Of a DNA stretch of 64,000 nt, positions 36,230 to 49,830 are shown piece by piece; position 1 is the stretch's first letter, and each line of letters starts with the position of its first letter. Below the pieces are notes generated by a model, which saw only the letters and a list, made by a program, of their open reading frames with translations, was not told the origin of the DNA and did no database searches. The stretch comes from Sipunculus nudus. Taxonomy: Eukaryota; Annelida; Sipuncula; Golfingiida; Sipunculidae. The stretch is taken from the NCBI GenBank assembly GCA_026874595.1, contig CM049320.1, positions 11,865,964-11,929,963 on the forward strand, written 5' to 3'. Made by a program: the position numbers and the translations under genes.

Positions 36230-37160
36230 GCCAGTTCACTTGAGTTCATCACTTGGTATACATGATAAACTTTGAAACAAACAAGAGGCATCTAACCTTA
36301 GTCATGTCTATAGGGCCAGCTTAAGAAATCTGGAAGTAACATACAGCAACAAGCAAGCTGATGGACAATGGTGTACTTGTTCCCTTGTAACTACATGTGA
36401 TATTATATTTTAATGTTTGCTGCCAACCAGATTCAGATGTTTTGTTATTTTATTTTTATTTTTGTCACATGAACACTAAAGACAGATACTAAGTCCTGAA
36501 TGCAAGATATAAATCATGCCAAAGTTATAATTCAGGATTTCATGGATTTCTCATGAACTGTTACAAGAAAAACATATCACCCATGAGTAGTCTCACTTCT
36601 CATTGACAAAATTTATTCAAAATTTTACATGACTTCATGGATTCTCCATCAACTGTTGCAGGAAAAAGATATAATCCATGATTAATCTCCCTTCTTATTG
36701 ATCATGTTTATTCAGAAATTTATTCCGGCATCTAAAGAAGGTTCTGTTACACATACAGTACATCTGGATTGTCACCTCAACAGCTATTCTTCAGTCACCT
36801 AGTTATGAAAAAAAAATAAATTTCTAGTACATTAATTGTAGCATTTACACTATTTGTAAGGTATATTTTTTGTATTATTTTGACACAGAAGGCTAAATTT
36901 CAGAGTTTTCATTGAAATTTCTATCAGAACATTTCTGTCTTAGTAGTACCAAAGTTCTCCACCAGAGGTCAACTCTAGTGGCAGTTACATTTATATTACC
37001 AGCAGACAAATGTACAACTATACAAAAAAAATTGTTGCCTCAACATCTTGTTTCAGATTAGATTGAAAAAAAAAAATAACTTCCTCTACAAATATTTTAA
37101 TTTATTATTTTGTTGCTCTCTTGTATACAAATAAACTGCTATACAGAAAATCGCACATGG
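36230..37160 (+). other. MAEL: Probable MAEL 3' UTR
   Basis: A+T-rich sequence after the stop without a supported open frame. An AATAAA at 37130-37135 is a plausible polyadenylation signal. Another AATAAA lies at 39377-39382, so a longer 3' end is possible. A near-repeat pair (36540-36600 and 36628-36700, ATGGATTTCTCATGAACTG-like) sits inside it. Confidence 0.5.
37130..37135 (+). terminator. Candidate poly(A) signal for MAEL
   Basis: Canonical AATAAA 901 bp after the MAEL stop. The cleavage site is not visible from sequence alone, and 39377-39382 is an alternative. Confidence 0.35.
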
Positions 37161-37490
37161 TTGAAATATGAATTCAAATACCTGGCCAGCATCAACTACC
37201 ACCAAATGCCAGTGAGCTCACCTCTGTGAACGCACTTGTGTCACAAACAGCATCAGGTGTCACATAGGCAGGTGTTCTGTACATGAAAGATGCAAGGTTA
37301 TTTTCTACAGGTTAGTATAAGATTTTAATCTGAATGTATTCAAGAAAATGCCTGGGATTGTCTGTGTACATCCAGAAGATTTTAGTGTAAAGTCTGTTTT
37401 TTTTTTTAACAAGTTCATTTTCTCTACCATTTATAAGTGGTTTAAATATAAAAACCGTGACTGCATAATATTTCATCTGTACTGTTGGTT

Positions 37491-37538
<48 letters not shown>

Positions 37539-37640
37539 AGTTTCATATATGTTTGATAATTGCATATTTGAGTTTATTTTGGTAAAACAATTTTTTGCAT
37601 TTGTCATTTTTTTTAAGGACAGGTCCATGGCCTATTTAAT
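37161..37640. other. Intergenic, TA microsatellite
   Basis: No gene seen. A (TA)n tract of about 20 units lies at 37494-37534. Confidence 0.6.
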
Positions 37641-37892
37641 GGCACTGTCTGATAATGAGGATGAAGTAATCAAGATGATTAGAATTATATCTTATGATTA
37701 GCTTTATATGCACCAGGTTAGGAATTATCCAGATGTCATAATCTGTTGTTAAGACAGAGCGTATCTCTGAGGCTCTGTAATAAGATTTCACCATGACGCC
37801 ACTGAGGCACCAGCTTGGTTGGAACCAGGGACCTTCAGCTGTGAAAGTCAATGCCTGAACCTCTTAAACCTCTTACCCCTACGCCATCTTCA
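37640..37892 (-). repeat. tRNA-derived SINE-like sequence
   Basis: Read on the - strand, GATGGCGTAGGGGTAAGAGG is an A-box-like start and CTGGTTCCAACCAAGC, about 50 nt on, fits the Pol III B box GGTTCRANNCC. The A-B distance is longer than in a tRNA and no cloverleaf closes, so this is a SINE head rather than a tRNA gene. Copy number elsewhere is not visible here. Confidence 0.5.
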
Positions 37893-38223
37893 GTTTACTG
37901 AAGGTTTATTACCTGAAAATGAATCAGCTTTTCAGAATTCAGTGCATATTAAGTGTGTATGATAAACATATACATTGGTGTGTTACATCTTTAACAGGTA
38001 AATTTGAGATGTACTGTACTGTTTTCTGTGTATGGCTTGTACAAAGGGAAGATCCTGCATGTTAAATCAATAAGAACTGCACTGCTTTATTACAAAACCT
38101 TGCTTACTTTTTGGAAGCACTGGAAGTTGGCAATGTCAGAACTGTAGTGAATGGCCAGCAATGGAAATATGTTTAACAGTGTTCTTATATATTGTAACAC
38201 AAGTGATTTTTGAAACTCGAATC

Positions 38224-38626
38224 CAGTGGTGTAGTGGAGTCTACACTATCTGAGTGCAAGGCCACTCGAGTAGTTAGACTCCATGTTCTAGTCCATGTCC
38301 ACACTGTTAGAGTCCGAGTCATATGAAACTTCAACAAGGGCAATACATATCATAGTAGAAGAATTGAAACAGGAAATTATGAGATTATCACGTTTTTATT
38401 TAAATTTATACACACTTTTTTCTTGTATCCTGTTGATAGCTTTCACATTTATATAATCCCCCATAGTATTTGAAAAGGCTTTACTTTATTCTATGGGACT
38501 CAATGGAGTGGACCTGATTCCTAGAGTCCTTACCAGTGAATCCAAGTCCAGGACCCTCAAGTCCGAGTCTCTGAACAAGTGGACTCAAGTCTGGAGTTGA
38601 GTCTGGAGTCATGTCCTACGTCACTG
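38224..38626. mobile_element. hAT-type MITE, 403 bp, 8-bp flanking duplication
   Basis: The left end CAGTGGTGTAG and right end CTACGTCACTG are inverted (9 of 11). The 8 bp before (CTCGAATC, 38216-38223) match the 8 bp after (TTCGAATC, 38627-38634) at 7 of 8. CAGTG-type ends and 8-bp duplications are the hallmark of hAT elements (established). The interior is rich in GAGTCC/GGACTC words. No transposase. Confidence 0.85.
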
Positions 38627-38639
38627 TTCGAATCCACCA

Positions 38640-41440
38640 TTAGGCTTCCTTTGTTTGAGGATATACATGTAACTGGAAATGGCTTTATTTAGCACTGGAG
38701 TGGTATTCAGTTAACAGGGAGAAAGTGCGACTTGTATGCATCAATTGTATTGGTTCTTCATTGTCATATAACTCTGGTCATTCAGTGTCATGAATTAGAT
38801 TTTGTTTTAGTTCTCATATATTTCTGTTTTTATCAGTGCATTACAAAAGACCTATCAACCTGTAGCGACTTAAATTGTCCAATACCTAATGTTCTTTATT
38901 TTAATCCCTAACTATCACATAATAAGGAGGAGTCCTATGGAGGACTGTGCCTTTTAAGAACAGCTAAATTCAAGCTGGTCTAAGAGTGGAAAATATTGAT
39001 GTGATAAGTCACTGGCAGACAGATGATACATCAGCTGTTAATGATATTTTCATAAAGTGAAGTACTCTGTGTGCTTGATAAATGTATATAAAACAAATTT
39101 ATGATTTCACTTGTTAAAAGGTTTCATTTTCACATCAGGTGATTCCATACCTCAAACTTGATTGGATAAGGAACAAACAGGAAATAGGTTTATTTACATA
39201 GGTCAGGACAGGGGTCATGTAAGTGCATCTTGTCACATGACAAATTTTATTTATCACAAACAAAAAACAGTCATGTACTTAGTTACTGTACCTAGTTGCT
39301 TTAAATTATGACAACTGTCAAATTGTAATATTCATTACACTGTAATTCATTAACTTTAATGTTCATATTTACGAGCAATAAAGATTTATATATTCAACCT
39401 TTGAACTTTTGATGTATGATTATTGAGCTCATCAATTTCAGACCATGGTCACCAGGAATAAATTGTCTGTAATATCACAACGATAGGGCCTACTTTGAAG
39501 TTGTGACTTTAGTCATGCATAAACACTGCAATGATAAGCCAGACTGTGACATGGATATACCCAGCTGTTTGTGCAGCTATTCAGGTTTATCACCTGAATA
39601 TGAATCGTCTTTCCTGTGCATGTCAGGTGTATATGATAAATACATATACATCAGTGTGTCACGTCTGTAACATCTGCAGGAAAGGTTGAACAAAGACAAT
39701 TACACCTTTTCCACGAGCATGCCCACTGCGCAAGTTTGAGAAGGGTTCGTGTCTGCAGGGTTTGGGTCATCTGAACTCCACATATAAACAAACAGGCTAG
39801 ACAAGTTTCAGTTTGCACTTCACAGTAGTGGTCTAAGCAATAAATTAACCTGACCATCTCTTCTTTAAGTATCTTCAAAAGTGTATCAAGCCTGCCAACG
39901 GTAAATGACCGAAAAATAGAGGAAGTGCACAGGAAAAATAGAGTAGGCTTTGAAATAAAGAGAGAAAAAAAAGAGTAAATTTAGATTCAATTCCCAATTT
40001 TTTATCACCAACTCAATAAAAATATTCTTTGCATACCACAATTGTGTATATATATATTGATGCATATTTTTCCACATTTAGAAACTTACATTGAGCTCCT
40101 ACCCCTGAATGAAGAAAAGGGCATTTTCCCATAAGTTGTGACACAATCGAGAAATGTCCCATTCTTGTTCTCAATGGATTGTTAAAGCAGGAGAGAAATA
40201 GTATATACAAGAATTCTCTCAATGACAAAGAGGGAAAAAAAAGTGCTGCTGAAAAAGAAATCCTCAAAAATAAGAACGACTCCTTTGAAAAAAAAAAAGT
40301 GATTTGGCTGGCCTGTTTATCTTGTGAGACTGCATAACTTACAAAGAGGGTTCTACAGAATGGGAAGTTTTCAATAGTATTAGGTTTATATATCAATAAT
40401 CAGTTGTTACATAAACACGATTACACAGTGAAAAAGATATATGAATATACAAGATTATGCTGGAAATATAGAAAATTTTAGTAGACAATTTTTAGCAAAC
40501 CTGTGAGCTTATACAAAGGCACAGCGTCGTCTGTCACCCGTCCGCCATCCAGGGCTTGCTTTCTGCCATCCATGGCTAACCGTCGGAGCTAGCAGCTCCA
40601 AATTACATGTAAGAATTAGTCACAAGTGAAACTTGGTGCCCAGGATCTTATTATTGGGTATCTGCATTAATTTTGAATTTATAGAGAAAAAGCCTAAACA
40701 CCTATAAAAATCATCTCCTCTGAAACTGCCCAGCCAAATTGTCCAATATTTTACAGAAGTGATCCTTGGAACAATCTCTTTCAAGTTTGTATGAATGGTT
40801 TCAATTCGATAATTTTTGACTGAGTTACAGGAAATTGAATTTAGTCATCTGTGCAAAAAAGCATACTAAACTTAAAATCTCAGAAACAGCTGGAGCTGTC
40901 ATCACCAAATTTTATGCCAGTGTTTGTTACATGAGTCATATCTGAAATTGAGGTGTTGGTGGTGCCACACACATCGATCTGTTTTTTACAAGAAAAATGT
41001 TTAAACTCTTCTATCTTATACACTGTTTTTTTAAGAAACTATTCAGCTGATTGGTTTAAACTTTACAGGAATTATTCTGTGGTAGGATTCTGCCAGTTTT
41101 ATAAGAACAGATTGGGTAAATGCAGCTATAAAAAGCAGTGTAGCCAATTAAAAAAGGCTTTCTGTGTTTGAAAACAGATTTGACAACGTGACCAGTTTCA
41201 GCAGCCAAGTCAGCAACTGACCTTGCTCTGTCTAGTGTCTAGACGTCTAGACACATCGTCTAGACGCAGAATGCCCGGATTAGAATTATTTGAACTATAT
41301 CTTTCAACTGTTTGAAAAAACTTGGTTTGCATTTTAGGCAAATCTGCTTAGGTTTCCGGAGAACTCCTCCGTAACCACTGGGCAGAATTTTTTAAAATTC
41401 GGAATTATGATCAGGTCACATGTGAACTGCTGCGCCCTTT
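38640..41440. other. Intergenic, no supported gene
   Basis: Open frames such as 40013-40396 (- strand, Phe/Ser-rich, low complexity) have no family signal. 39580-39660 resembles 37900-37985 (ACCTGAATATGAATC, TGATAAATACATATACA), a small dispersed repeat. AATAAA at 39377-39382 could be a distal MAEL poly(A) signal. Confidence 0.4.
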
Positions 41441-42770
41441 TGGTTAACCTCTGTACTTTCCTCTCTGCCCAGCGTCCATTTGTGCGTCTGTTTCCACACA
41501 TAAACCCACATATCTTGGGAACCGTTTGACCCATCAGGCTAAAAATGTAGCCCTTGGATAGCTTATAACATACATTAAAAATTGTGGCGCCATTTGCAAC
41601 CATTTTTGCACAGCGTCCATCTGTTCATCTGCCTTGGGATAAAATCACTCCTATCTCGGCAGTGATTGGACTTATCCACCTGAAATTTTGCAGGTTTATA
41701 CATCCTAGACAGCTTTCTTAATTTTATGACAGGTGGCGCCACCCTCATTCACATTTACGCTGCAGACATCCAAGCTCATATCTCGATTTGGCCAAAATTT
41801 TGCACGTGTATAGATCTCACAAAGCTCTTTATCATACACAAAACTGGTGACGCCACCTGCAACCATATTTTGCACTGCATCCATCTGTTCATCTGCCTTG
41901 GGGTAAAATCACTCATATCTCGGCAGTGGTTTGACATCTCTGCCTAAAATTTTGCAGGTTTATACATCCTTGACAGTTTTCTTGATTTTATGACAGGTGG
42001 CGCCACCTACATTCACATTTACAATGCAGACATCCAAGCTCATATCTCTGGAACTTTTTGACACATATGGCCAAAATTATGCATGTGTATAGATCTCACA
42101 TACCTCTTTATCATACACAAAACTGGTGGTGCCACCTGCAACCATTTTTGCACAGTGTCCATCTGTTCATCTGCCTTGGGATTGACTTATCCACCTGAAA
42201 TTTTACAGGTTTATACATCCTTGACAGCTTTCTTGATTTTATGACAGTGGCACCACCTTCATTCATGTTTATGCTGCACACATCCCAGCTCATATATCCG
42301 GAAACATTTGACAAATTGGGCCAAAATTATGCATGTGTATAGATCTTACATGGCTCTTCATCATGCACAAACTTGTGGCGCCACCTGCAACCATTTTTGC
42401 ACAGCCTTCATCTGTTCATCTGCATTGGGATAAAATCACCCATATCTCGGCAGTGGTTTGACTTATCCACCTGAAATTTTGCAGGTTTACACATCCTAGG
42501 CAGCTTTCTTGATTTTATGACAGGTGGCGCCACCTTCATTCATGTTTACAGTGCAGACATCCATGCTTATATCTCGGGAACTGTTTGACCGATTGGGCCA
42601 AAATTATGCATGTGTATAGATCTCACATGGCTCTTTATCATACACAATCTGGTGGCCCCACCTGCAACCATTTTTGCACAGCGTCCAACTGTTCATCTGC
42701 CTTGGGATAAAATCACTCATATCTCAGCAGTGGTTTGACTTATCCGCCTTAAAATGTCCTAGTCCGAAAC
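41441..42770. repeat. ~250-280-bp tandem array with GGTGGCGCCACC
   Basis: CATCTGTTCATCTGCCTTGG-type starts recur near 41617, 41881, 42159, 42408 and 42685 (spacing 264, 278, 249, 277). Each unit has AAATTTTGCAGGTTTATACA, GACAGGTGGCGCCACC and ATGCATGTGTATAGATC. The short spacing copy lacks a ~26-bp segment. No coding potential seen. Confidence 0.9.
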
Positions 42771-45700
42771 TTGCAGGTCCGAAACATAGATTTTGCTGAA
42801 ATCATAATACTAAGGTAGATATGAAGGACGTAAGAGGATCAATATTAAATTTTAAAAATAATCCTCAATTCATACTCCCAAACTTTGCACAGGTTTGCAT
42901 TAGCCCTGTAGGCCTTGTTTCATTGGAAAGTGGGAGCCCTAATAACAAATGCAACTTGAGGAAAATCAATGCATAAATCCAGTCTGCATGCCAACCATCA
43001 TTTTCCATTGGTTTCTAGGACAAAGTTGACAGTCACTGTTGACATGGGAGACAGGCTTGTCTGCTTACTGATATACAACACACATTTAAGGAGAATCACC
43101 AATATAAGGAGTTACAACAAAATTATTTTGTTACATGTCTCTTTTGAGCTATGATAGCAACAGATTTTGAAAGTAATCAAACATGAGCACTGCTTGTTCT
43201 GATTTTCCAGCAGCTTTCAAAGTTTATAAATTGAAGGTCTTCAGTGATACCAGTCACAAGAGAAGCCTCCTCAGGTAACAACCTTGAAAATTAAGTCAAG
43301 GTCAACCAGAGGTATCAGATGCATATCTGATCAAGTCAGTTTTGGAAAATCAGTCACATTGGCTATCAAATATAACCAGCAAAAAAACTTCTCTCAATCA
43401 CAACTAAAAACTGTATCAACCATGGTACCTTGAAGGGGCCTAATCACCTACAAAGCATGTTGAATTAACATGAAAAATACCTTCGTCCCTAAAATATATA
43501 ATTTTTACCTGCAAAAATATTGCCCTGAAACCATTTGCTTACTCCTGTAAACGAGTGTTAAAACAGTAGACTGGGCCTGACCACAGGTGTCAACATGTGG
43601 GACACTGCATCACTGAGCCACAACACCTGCCAATCATGAGATTCTCTGACTGACTTGGCCCCAAAAATGTACATGATCCTTCTGGCTGAAACATCACGCG
43701 TTGTTGCTCACAATTGGACCTTGGGTCATGAGGCCTTCTTATGGTTAACAGAAACACATGGACTATGCTTACAAAAAGAGCCATAACAAAGTGTTAAACA
43801 GCTATATGAGAGGTACTGAGACTGTGTGGCAGGATGGTTTTGCTGGGAAACTTTTAAAGCAAAACTGATAGTGTGAAAGAATAGGTATAATATTGCTATT
43901 GATTATGTTACTATAAAAAGACTGTTGTTTCGGCAATCTGCTTACTGTAGTCGAGTCTAAAAGAGTACAAACAAGCACAACACACAATGAAAATTACATT
44001 ATGTTTATTGAACATAAAATTTATCAGTTAAAAGCACTTTTGATATATACGGCCTTATGTGACCAGTGTCTGTGTAAAAGTAAGAAAATACTTGGTACAG
44101 AGAAAATAATTGTATGCAGTCTCATACCAGTGTTTGTTAAAATTAAATGGTTAAAATTATTAAAAACATTCAGCCCTTTATAAATTCATTGTTAAATAAC
44201 AATAGTTTTATATGAAGAATAAAGCTATCTAGATTATGCATGGCAGTGTTACAGTTAACCATGCACCTATGATTGAGATTTTTACAAGGAATTTTTTCAA
44301 TACTAATGAAATCAATAGTGAAATTTATTATGTTTTAGTGGCATTTCTTATTTGCTGGTGGGACAAATTTCATTCAAACTGCATGCTGGCAGCTTTAAAG
44401 GTGTAGATAAATCACATTTGGCAAAAAAAAAATTAGTGTATGGTTCTCAAGCACTTTTTTTTCAGAAATCAGTGCAGGCAGGCGGTATTTTATTTTCGAC
44501 CTTTTTTTGTATGTTTCAATAAAAATGTCATATGATCAGGGAAAAGCATGAAAATAATTATTTTGGCTTATCAGGTAAAAGCACTACATAAACTGTATTA
44601 TTTATCTTCTTGCAAAATCAAAATCAAAATAATTTTTTTTTTATGTGTGGGGGGGGGGGGGGGGGGTGTTAAAATTGATGTGGGCGGTGCCTGAGAACCA
44701 TACCTTTAATTTTTTTTTGCCTTATTTGTGGACCCAATATAAAATGTTTGTTCAGAGACAATGAACACTAAAAAAAATCTTACTTTCAGAATACTAAACA
44801 ACTAACATGTTTTTGCCCAGTGTATCACAAGGACCCCTTGCTAACATGAAGAAATCTTCTGGGTCATAGTTATATTTTGAGCATGAGCCATTTAACAACT
44901 AGATGGATGACTGACAACAGTCTATTCCAATAACCCATCATGACTGAAATACAGGGCATATATAAATGTGCTATATTTACATATAATTTTGTGAGGATAA
45001 ATGTACTAACAAAACACTGCACAATAAAATTCAAACAAATTTTGTTGAATGAAGTTACCACGTTATATGGCACTGGTGTTAAATGAGTTTGGTCACATGA
45101 TCATATCATGTGACCACAGCTCAACCACTCATAAAAAAAGAAATTTTATATCTGTGGAAGATTCACACTGAGCAATAACATCAACTTTTTAACAAAAGCA
45201 TAAGATTCTGGTTATCTAGACATGCCTTCTTCATTAAAACATTAATAATGTGATTAACATGATATAATGATTAACAGTCTGTCTTGGGCCTAGGTATATA
45301 TGAATCATGAACATGAGAAAGAAACTTTAGATATATCAAATAAAAAACTTATTTAAAATCATTAAGATAAAAATAGAATAACATATATGCCAGAATCAAT
45401 AACACCCTAATATCATTCTACATAATCCAGCATTTATTCCTCAAACATATTGTAAATTTGTGCATGTCCTTCGTTGTAACACTTGTTGTTGACAGCTTAC
45501 TATAATTATAATCCTCTGTTATATATTATGCAAAAAATATATAATTAATATGAAGCATGTCATTACCATATACTCTGTAACTTGTGTATAGAACAATGTG
45601 TGTTTGTATTCATGCATGTGCATGTGGATGATTTATTTCTATTTAATCTTGGCACATACATCCAGCTGTGTCTGAAACATTACAAACATCTGTTTGTTTT

Positions 45701-48016
45701 CCCTTGAGTAATCGTGTAAATAAGACAATAAGCACATGAAAAAAATAAAACACACAAGACACATTTTTTTATTAATTTTCCCAACTGCCAACTGCCCATT
45801 AATCATGGCAACTTCAGCAAGTTTAGCAAGTGTTTTCTTAACCATTTAATCACTATGGGGCAGTATGTGATTCATGTCATCATTTTGCCATCTCTAAAAT
45901 GTGTGATACACAGTGTCACATATGCTACTATATGCAAACTGCTGCGCAGTATGGAAAATCAATTTGTTTTCCCTTGAGCAAAGGTGTTTGTATAAGATAA
46001 GCACATCAATGAAAACAAACCAGAACAAATTCATTAAGAAGCTCAATAATATGGAATTAATATTTTAATCAAGAATACTGACAGGTCAGGAAGGACCCCA
46101 CAAAAGGCCAATAGACACCCAGTTGGGGCTGAGTGATGTTTGAAAAAAATATAATTTAAACAACTTGATTACATGTAGAGACAGTACTGAGGGAATCGAC
46201 TGAAATCAGAATTAAAGCAAATGACCAAAGATTTGAACTTTTGTATCAGTGATAGTTGTGTATAAAGATATAAGAGTGAAGCATCCAAAGCAACAGAGGC
46301 ATAAATACAACTTGATGCCTGGTCAGCAAAAAATTCATTAGGGTGGTCCTGTAACCTTGACCTTTGACCTTGTGATGTCAAAATCAAAAAGGATCTCCTC
46401 CTATTGGAAGGTGAGCCATATGTGGAAGATGTAAGGTTTATAATGAAAAGATTGACTTGAAAATCGAATCCACAATATGTTTAAAGATGTGGGTCATATG
46501 ACCTTCACCTCAGGCCTCATGGCCCGGAATTCAAAAGGGTTTGTACTTTAGTGATGGGCCAAACATAAAGTCAAGTTTGAAACCAATATGTGATTCCAAA
46601 CTGGAGTTGTCATCCTGAAGCAAATTTGCAGACAAGTGACCCCTCTGACCTTGACTTTTCAACCCAAGAATTTCAGGCAAACAACTAGTGTCATCTGACC
46701 AGCACATTCATTCGGTACATCAGTGTAAGCACTGGACATTACAGGTGTTTTAAACTGCTGACCATCCTGATAATTATTATTAATCATATTTATTATGCTG
46801 TGTTAAAACATATTACAGAAACACGAAAAGACATCAGAAACTGCTGCATTGGGTACTGTTTGCATTAGAATTTGATCTTAATCAGCTGCCTTGTAGGATG
46901 ATATAAGGGAAACGTACTAAGTGTCTTTCAGTAAATGATAAAAGTCAAATTTTGCAAGTTTCTTTGAACTGGTACCAAACAATTGTAACCTCATATTAAT
47001 TCAATGATAACATTAATTAATTAGTCCACAGCTGAGTCCATAGCGCAAATATAAGCTAACAAAGTGGGAATTGTCAGTTTCCTCCGTGCTAATGAGTGTC
47101 CCGCTGAATCTTGCTTGCCTGCAAAAACGGGCTTCCTGCTGCACCAGCCTTCCATTTTCCTCCTCAAACTACATGAGAAGCTGCATTAGCAATATCCCAT
47201 ATTAGTACAGCACCACCAGTCTATGCAAAATGTGTTAAAAAAAGTTTACATTTCAAATTATCATTCAGTTAAATAAACAAAATATTTAACATATACCGGT
47301 ACTGTGATTTACGATGAGGCTTTGAAATGGACACTGGACAACTCTGTTGTTTCCGAAAATGTAATGAATACTTCTTTAATAATGTTATATATTCATAATA
47401 GTACAATAATATTTCACCAGATGTCAGCATTGTTCTGTATTTCTATCCAATATACAGACACATTGTTCAGCCAAATATAGTTTTACCCTATAATTTGTTC
47501 TAGTGTTCTTTACTACAAGATAAATACAAACTTACATTACCAGATCTAAATATATATGAATGTTTGAGATATTAAGTCAACAGGAAAACTAAATGACCAG
47601 AAGCCAAGTCCTTGCTGATATGGGGTTTCATCGACCCTATTATATACATATATGATTTCTAATGATTTACTGAAAATACCTTGAGTACTCAAGTAATCTT
47701 CCAGGTCTAGTAAACAGCCAATAAAATGCTACTGCAGGTTAATATCACCTGCATCAGTTAATGGCAAGCAGGTGTAAATATATGGAAACAATATTGTTAT
47801 CTGTGACTGTTTTAGTGAATATAATAAAAAAATTTATAATTACACTGAAATATTCAGATCAACACCTTCAATATCAAGAAGCTTGGATGTATGGTCAGTT
47901 TTCTTGATAATGTTATTTTCCCACAATATGTACATATATTTAAATATACTGATTTATACTGATTAACTGAAAATTGATAAATAACATATATGTTCTTATA
48001 TGAGCCTGTAGAAAAC
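42771..48016. other. Intergenic, no supported gene
   Basis: A+T-rich. A G-tract lies at 44649-44666, and an AGGTCA-type module in reverse (GACCTTTGACCTTGTG) near 46358-46376. TTTATTGAACATAAA near 44003, read on the - strand, could be a distal poly(A) signal for the transporter gene, but this is weak. No exon recognised. Confidence 0.4.
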
Positions 48017-48952
48017 TGAAAGAACAAGTGACCCATGGGTCATGACGCTCAGCTGACTGGGAAGAGATTCGCAAAAGGAAATTTTATCATCTAAATGGTA
48101 GTATATAACCATTCAACAGAAGCATCAAACAGATTAACCAACAGGCTGAGATTGTGTCTGTATTAATATATCTCAAAAATAGAGAAAAAATGCGTAAACT
48201 TTTAAAAAAATACAGGTGGCTCCACCAGTCTGCAGAAACTAATAAAAACAGTCCAGTCTTTACGATTTGTGCCCTGTTAACAGATGTCCACATTTATAAA
48301 GGTCTAAAAATAGAGAAAAAAATTTGTAAAAAATTGAAAAATACAGGTGGCGCCACCAGTCTGCAGGAACTGATGACACATCTCATGGTCAATATGTATG
48401 CCAAAAATTATGACCATCAGTGATGTAGTTAATGAAATATTGAAGTTTTTGTATGGAATTTTTGACTATTCTGGGGGGTACTTTGGGGCCCCATAGCTTG
48501 AAGGATATGGGTAACAGAGACCTAATTTCTGTTTTCCACAGAGACTTTTCATAGGTCTCTCAGAATTAAAACAAAAAAAAATTCTAGGTCCAGTCTTTAG
48601 GATTTTTGCCCTGATAACAGATGTCCACATTTTTAAAGGTCTCAAAAATAGAGAAAAAAATTCGTAAAAAAATAAAAAAAATAGTTAATGAAATATAGAA
48701 GTTTTTGTATGAAATTTTTGACTATTTTGAGGGTTACTTTGGTGCCCCATAGATTGAAGGATATGGGTAACAGAGACCTAATTCCAGGTTTCCCAGGAGA
48801 TTTTTCATGGACCTCTCTGGATGTAAAGTAAGAAGATTCCAGGTCCAGCGGTTATGTTTGTGCCTTGTTAAAGGACAGATGGCCGGACGGACGACGGACA
48901 AAGAGTGATCGCTATAGCTCAGATGACTTACAGTCAGCTGAGCTAAAAACTT
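48017..48952 (-). repeat. CAGCTGA-type repeat, complete inverted copy
   Basis: On the + strand it begins AAGAACAAGTGACCCATGGG then TCATGACGCTCAGCTGA and ends CAGATGACTTACAGTCAGCT then GAGCTAAAAAC, the reverse complement of the ends seen at 22690-23634 and 34108. Two ~320-bp modules inside carry a GGTGGCGCCACC palindrome (48345) or a decayed form of it (48215). Confidence 0.8.
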
Positions 48953-49119
48953 GGTAAGAAATCTTTTAAATATTACATATTACATGTGAAAATAATTTAA
49001 TCAAATGGAATGTAAATAAAGGAACAAAGAAACTTCCAAGTCAAATAGACGAAACATAGAGATTTCTTACAGATCTCTAACTGTACTTAGCTCTGGTGCA
49101 ATATATTAACACACTGCTC

Positions 49120-49830
49120 TAACAAGAATCAATGATTTTCAATGGCTCTGACAAGTATCAATGATTATCAATGGCTCTAACAAGAAGCGATTATTATCAA
49201 TGGCTCTAATGATTTTCAATGGCCCTGACAAGTATTAATGATTATCAATGGCTCTGACAAGAATAAATGATTATAAATGGCTCTGACAAGAGTCAATGAT
49301 TATCAATGGCTCTGACAATAATCAATGATTATCAATGGCTCTGACAATCAATGATTATCAATGGCTCTGACAAGTTTTAATGATAATCAATGGCTCTGAC
49401 AAGAATCAATGATTATCAAAGGCTCTGACAATAATCAATGATAATCAATGGTTCTGACAAGAATCAATGATTATCAACCAGGCTCTTACAATATTCAATG
49501 ACAATCAATGGCTCTGACAAGTATCAATGACTATCAATGGCTCTGACAAGTATCAATGACTATCAATGGCTCTGTCAAGTATCAATGACTATCAATGGCT
49601 CTGTAAAGTATCAATGATTATCAATGGCTCTGACAAGAATCAATGATAATCAATGGCTCTGACGAGTATTAATGATAATCAATGGCTCTGACAAGAATCA
49701 TTGATTATCAATGGCTCTGACAAGTACCAATGATTATCAATGGCTCTGACAAGTATCAATGATTATCAATGGCTCTGACAATAATCAATGATCATCAATG
49801 GCTCTTACAAGAATTAATGATCAAATGCTT
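49120..49830. repeat. 30-bp minisatellite, CAATGGCTCTGACAAG
   Basis: About 23 copies of ATCAATGGCTCTGACAAG followed by TATCAATGATT. The ATGGCTCTGAC core and orientation are shared with the array at 4243-4757, 45 kb away. Confidence 0.93.

Noticed and set aside
37790-37892. tRNA gene on the - strand
   Set aside because: A and B boxes are too far apart and no acceptor stem closes; kept only as a SINE-like repeat.
40013-40396. 127-codon open frame on the - strand
   Set aside because: Phe/Ser-rich low complexity from A+T-rich DNA, with no recognisable family, and no support from neighbours.
49120-49830. CRISPR-like regular repeats
   Set aside because: Units are directly adjacent with no unique spacers, diverged along their whole length, in an animal genome. 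It is a minisatellite.
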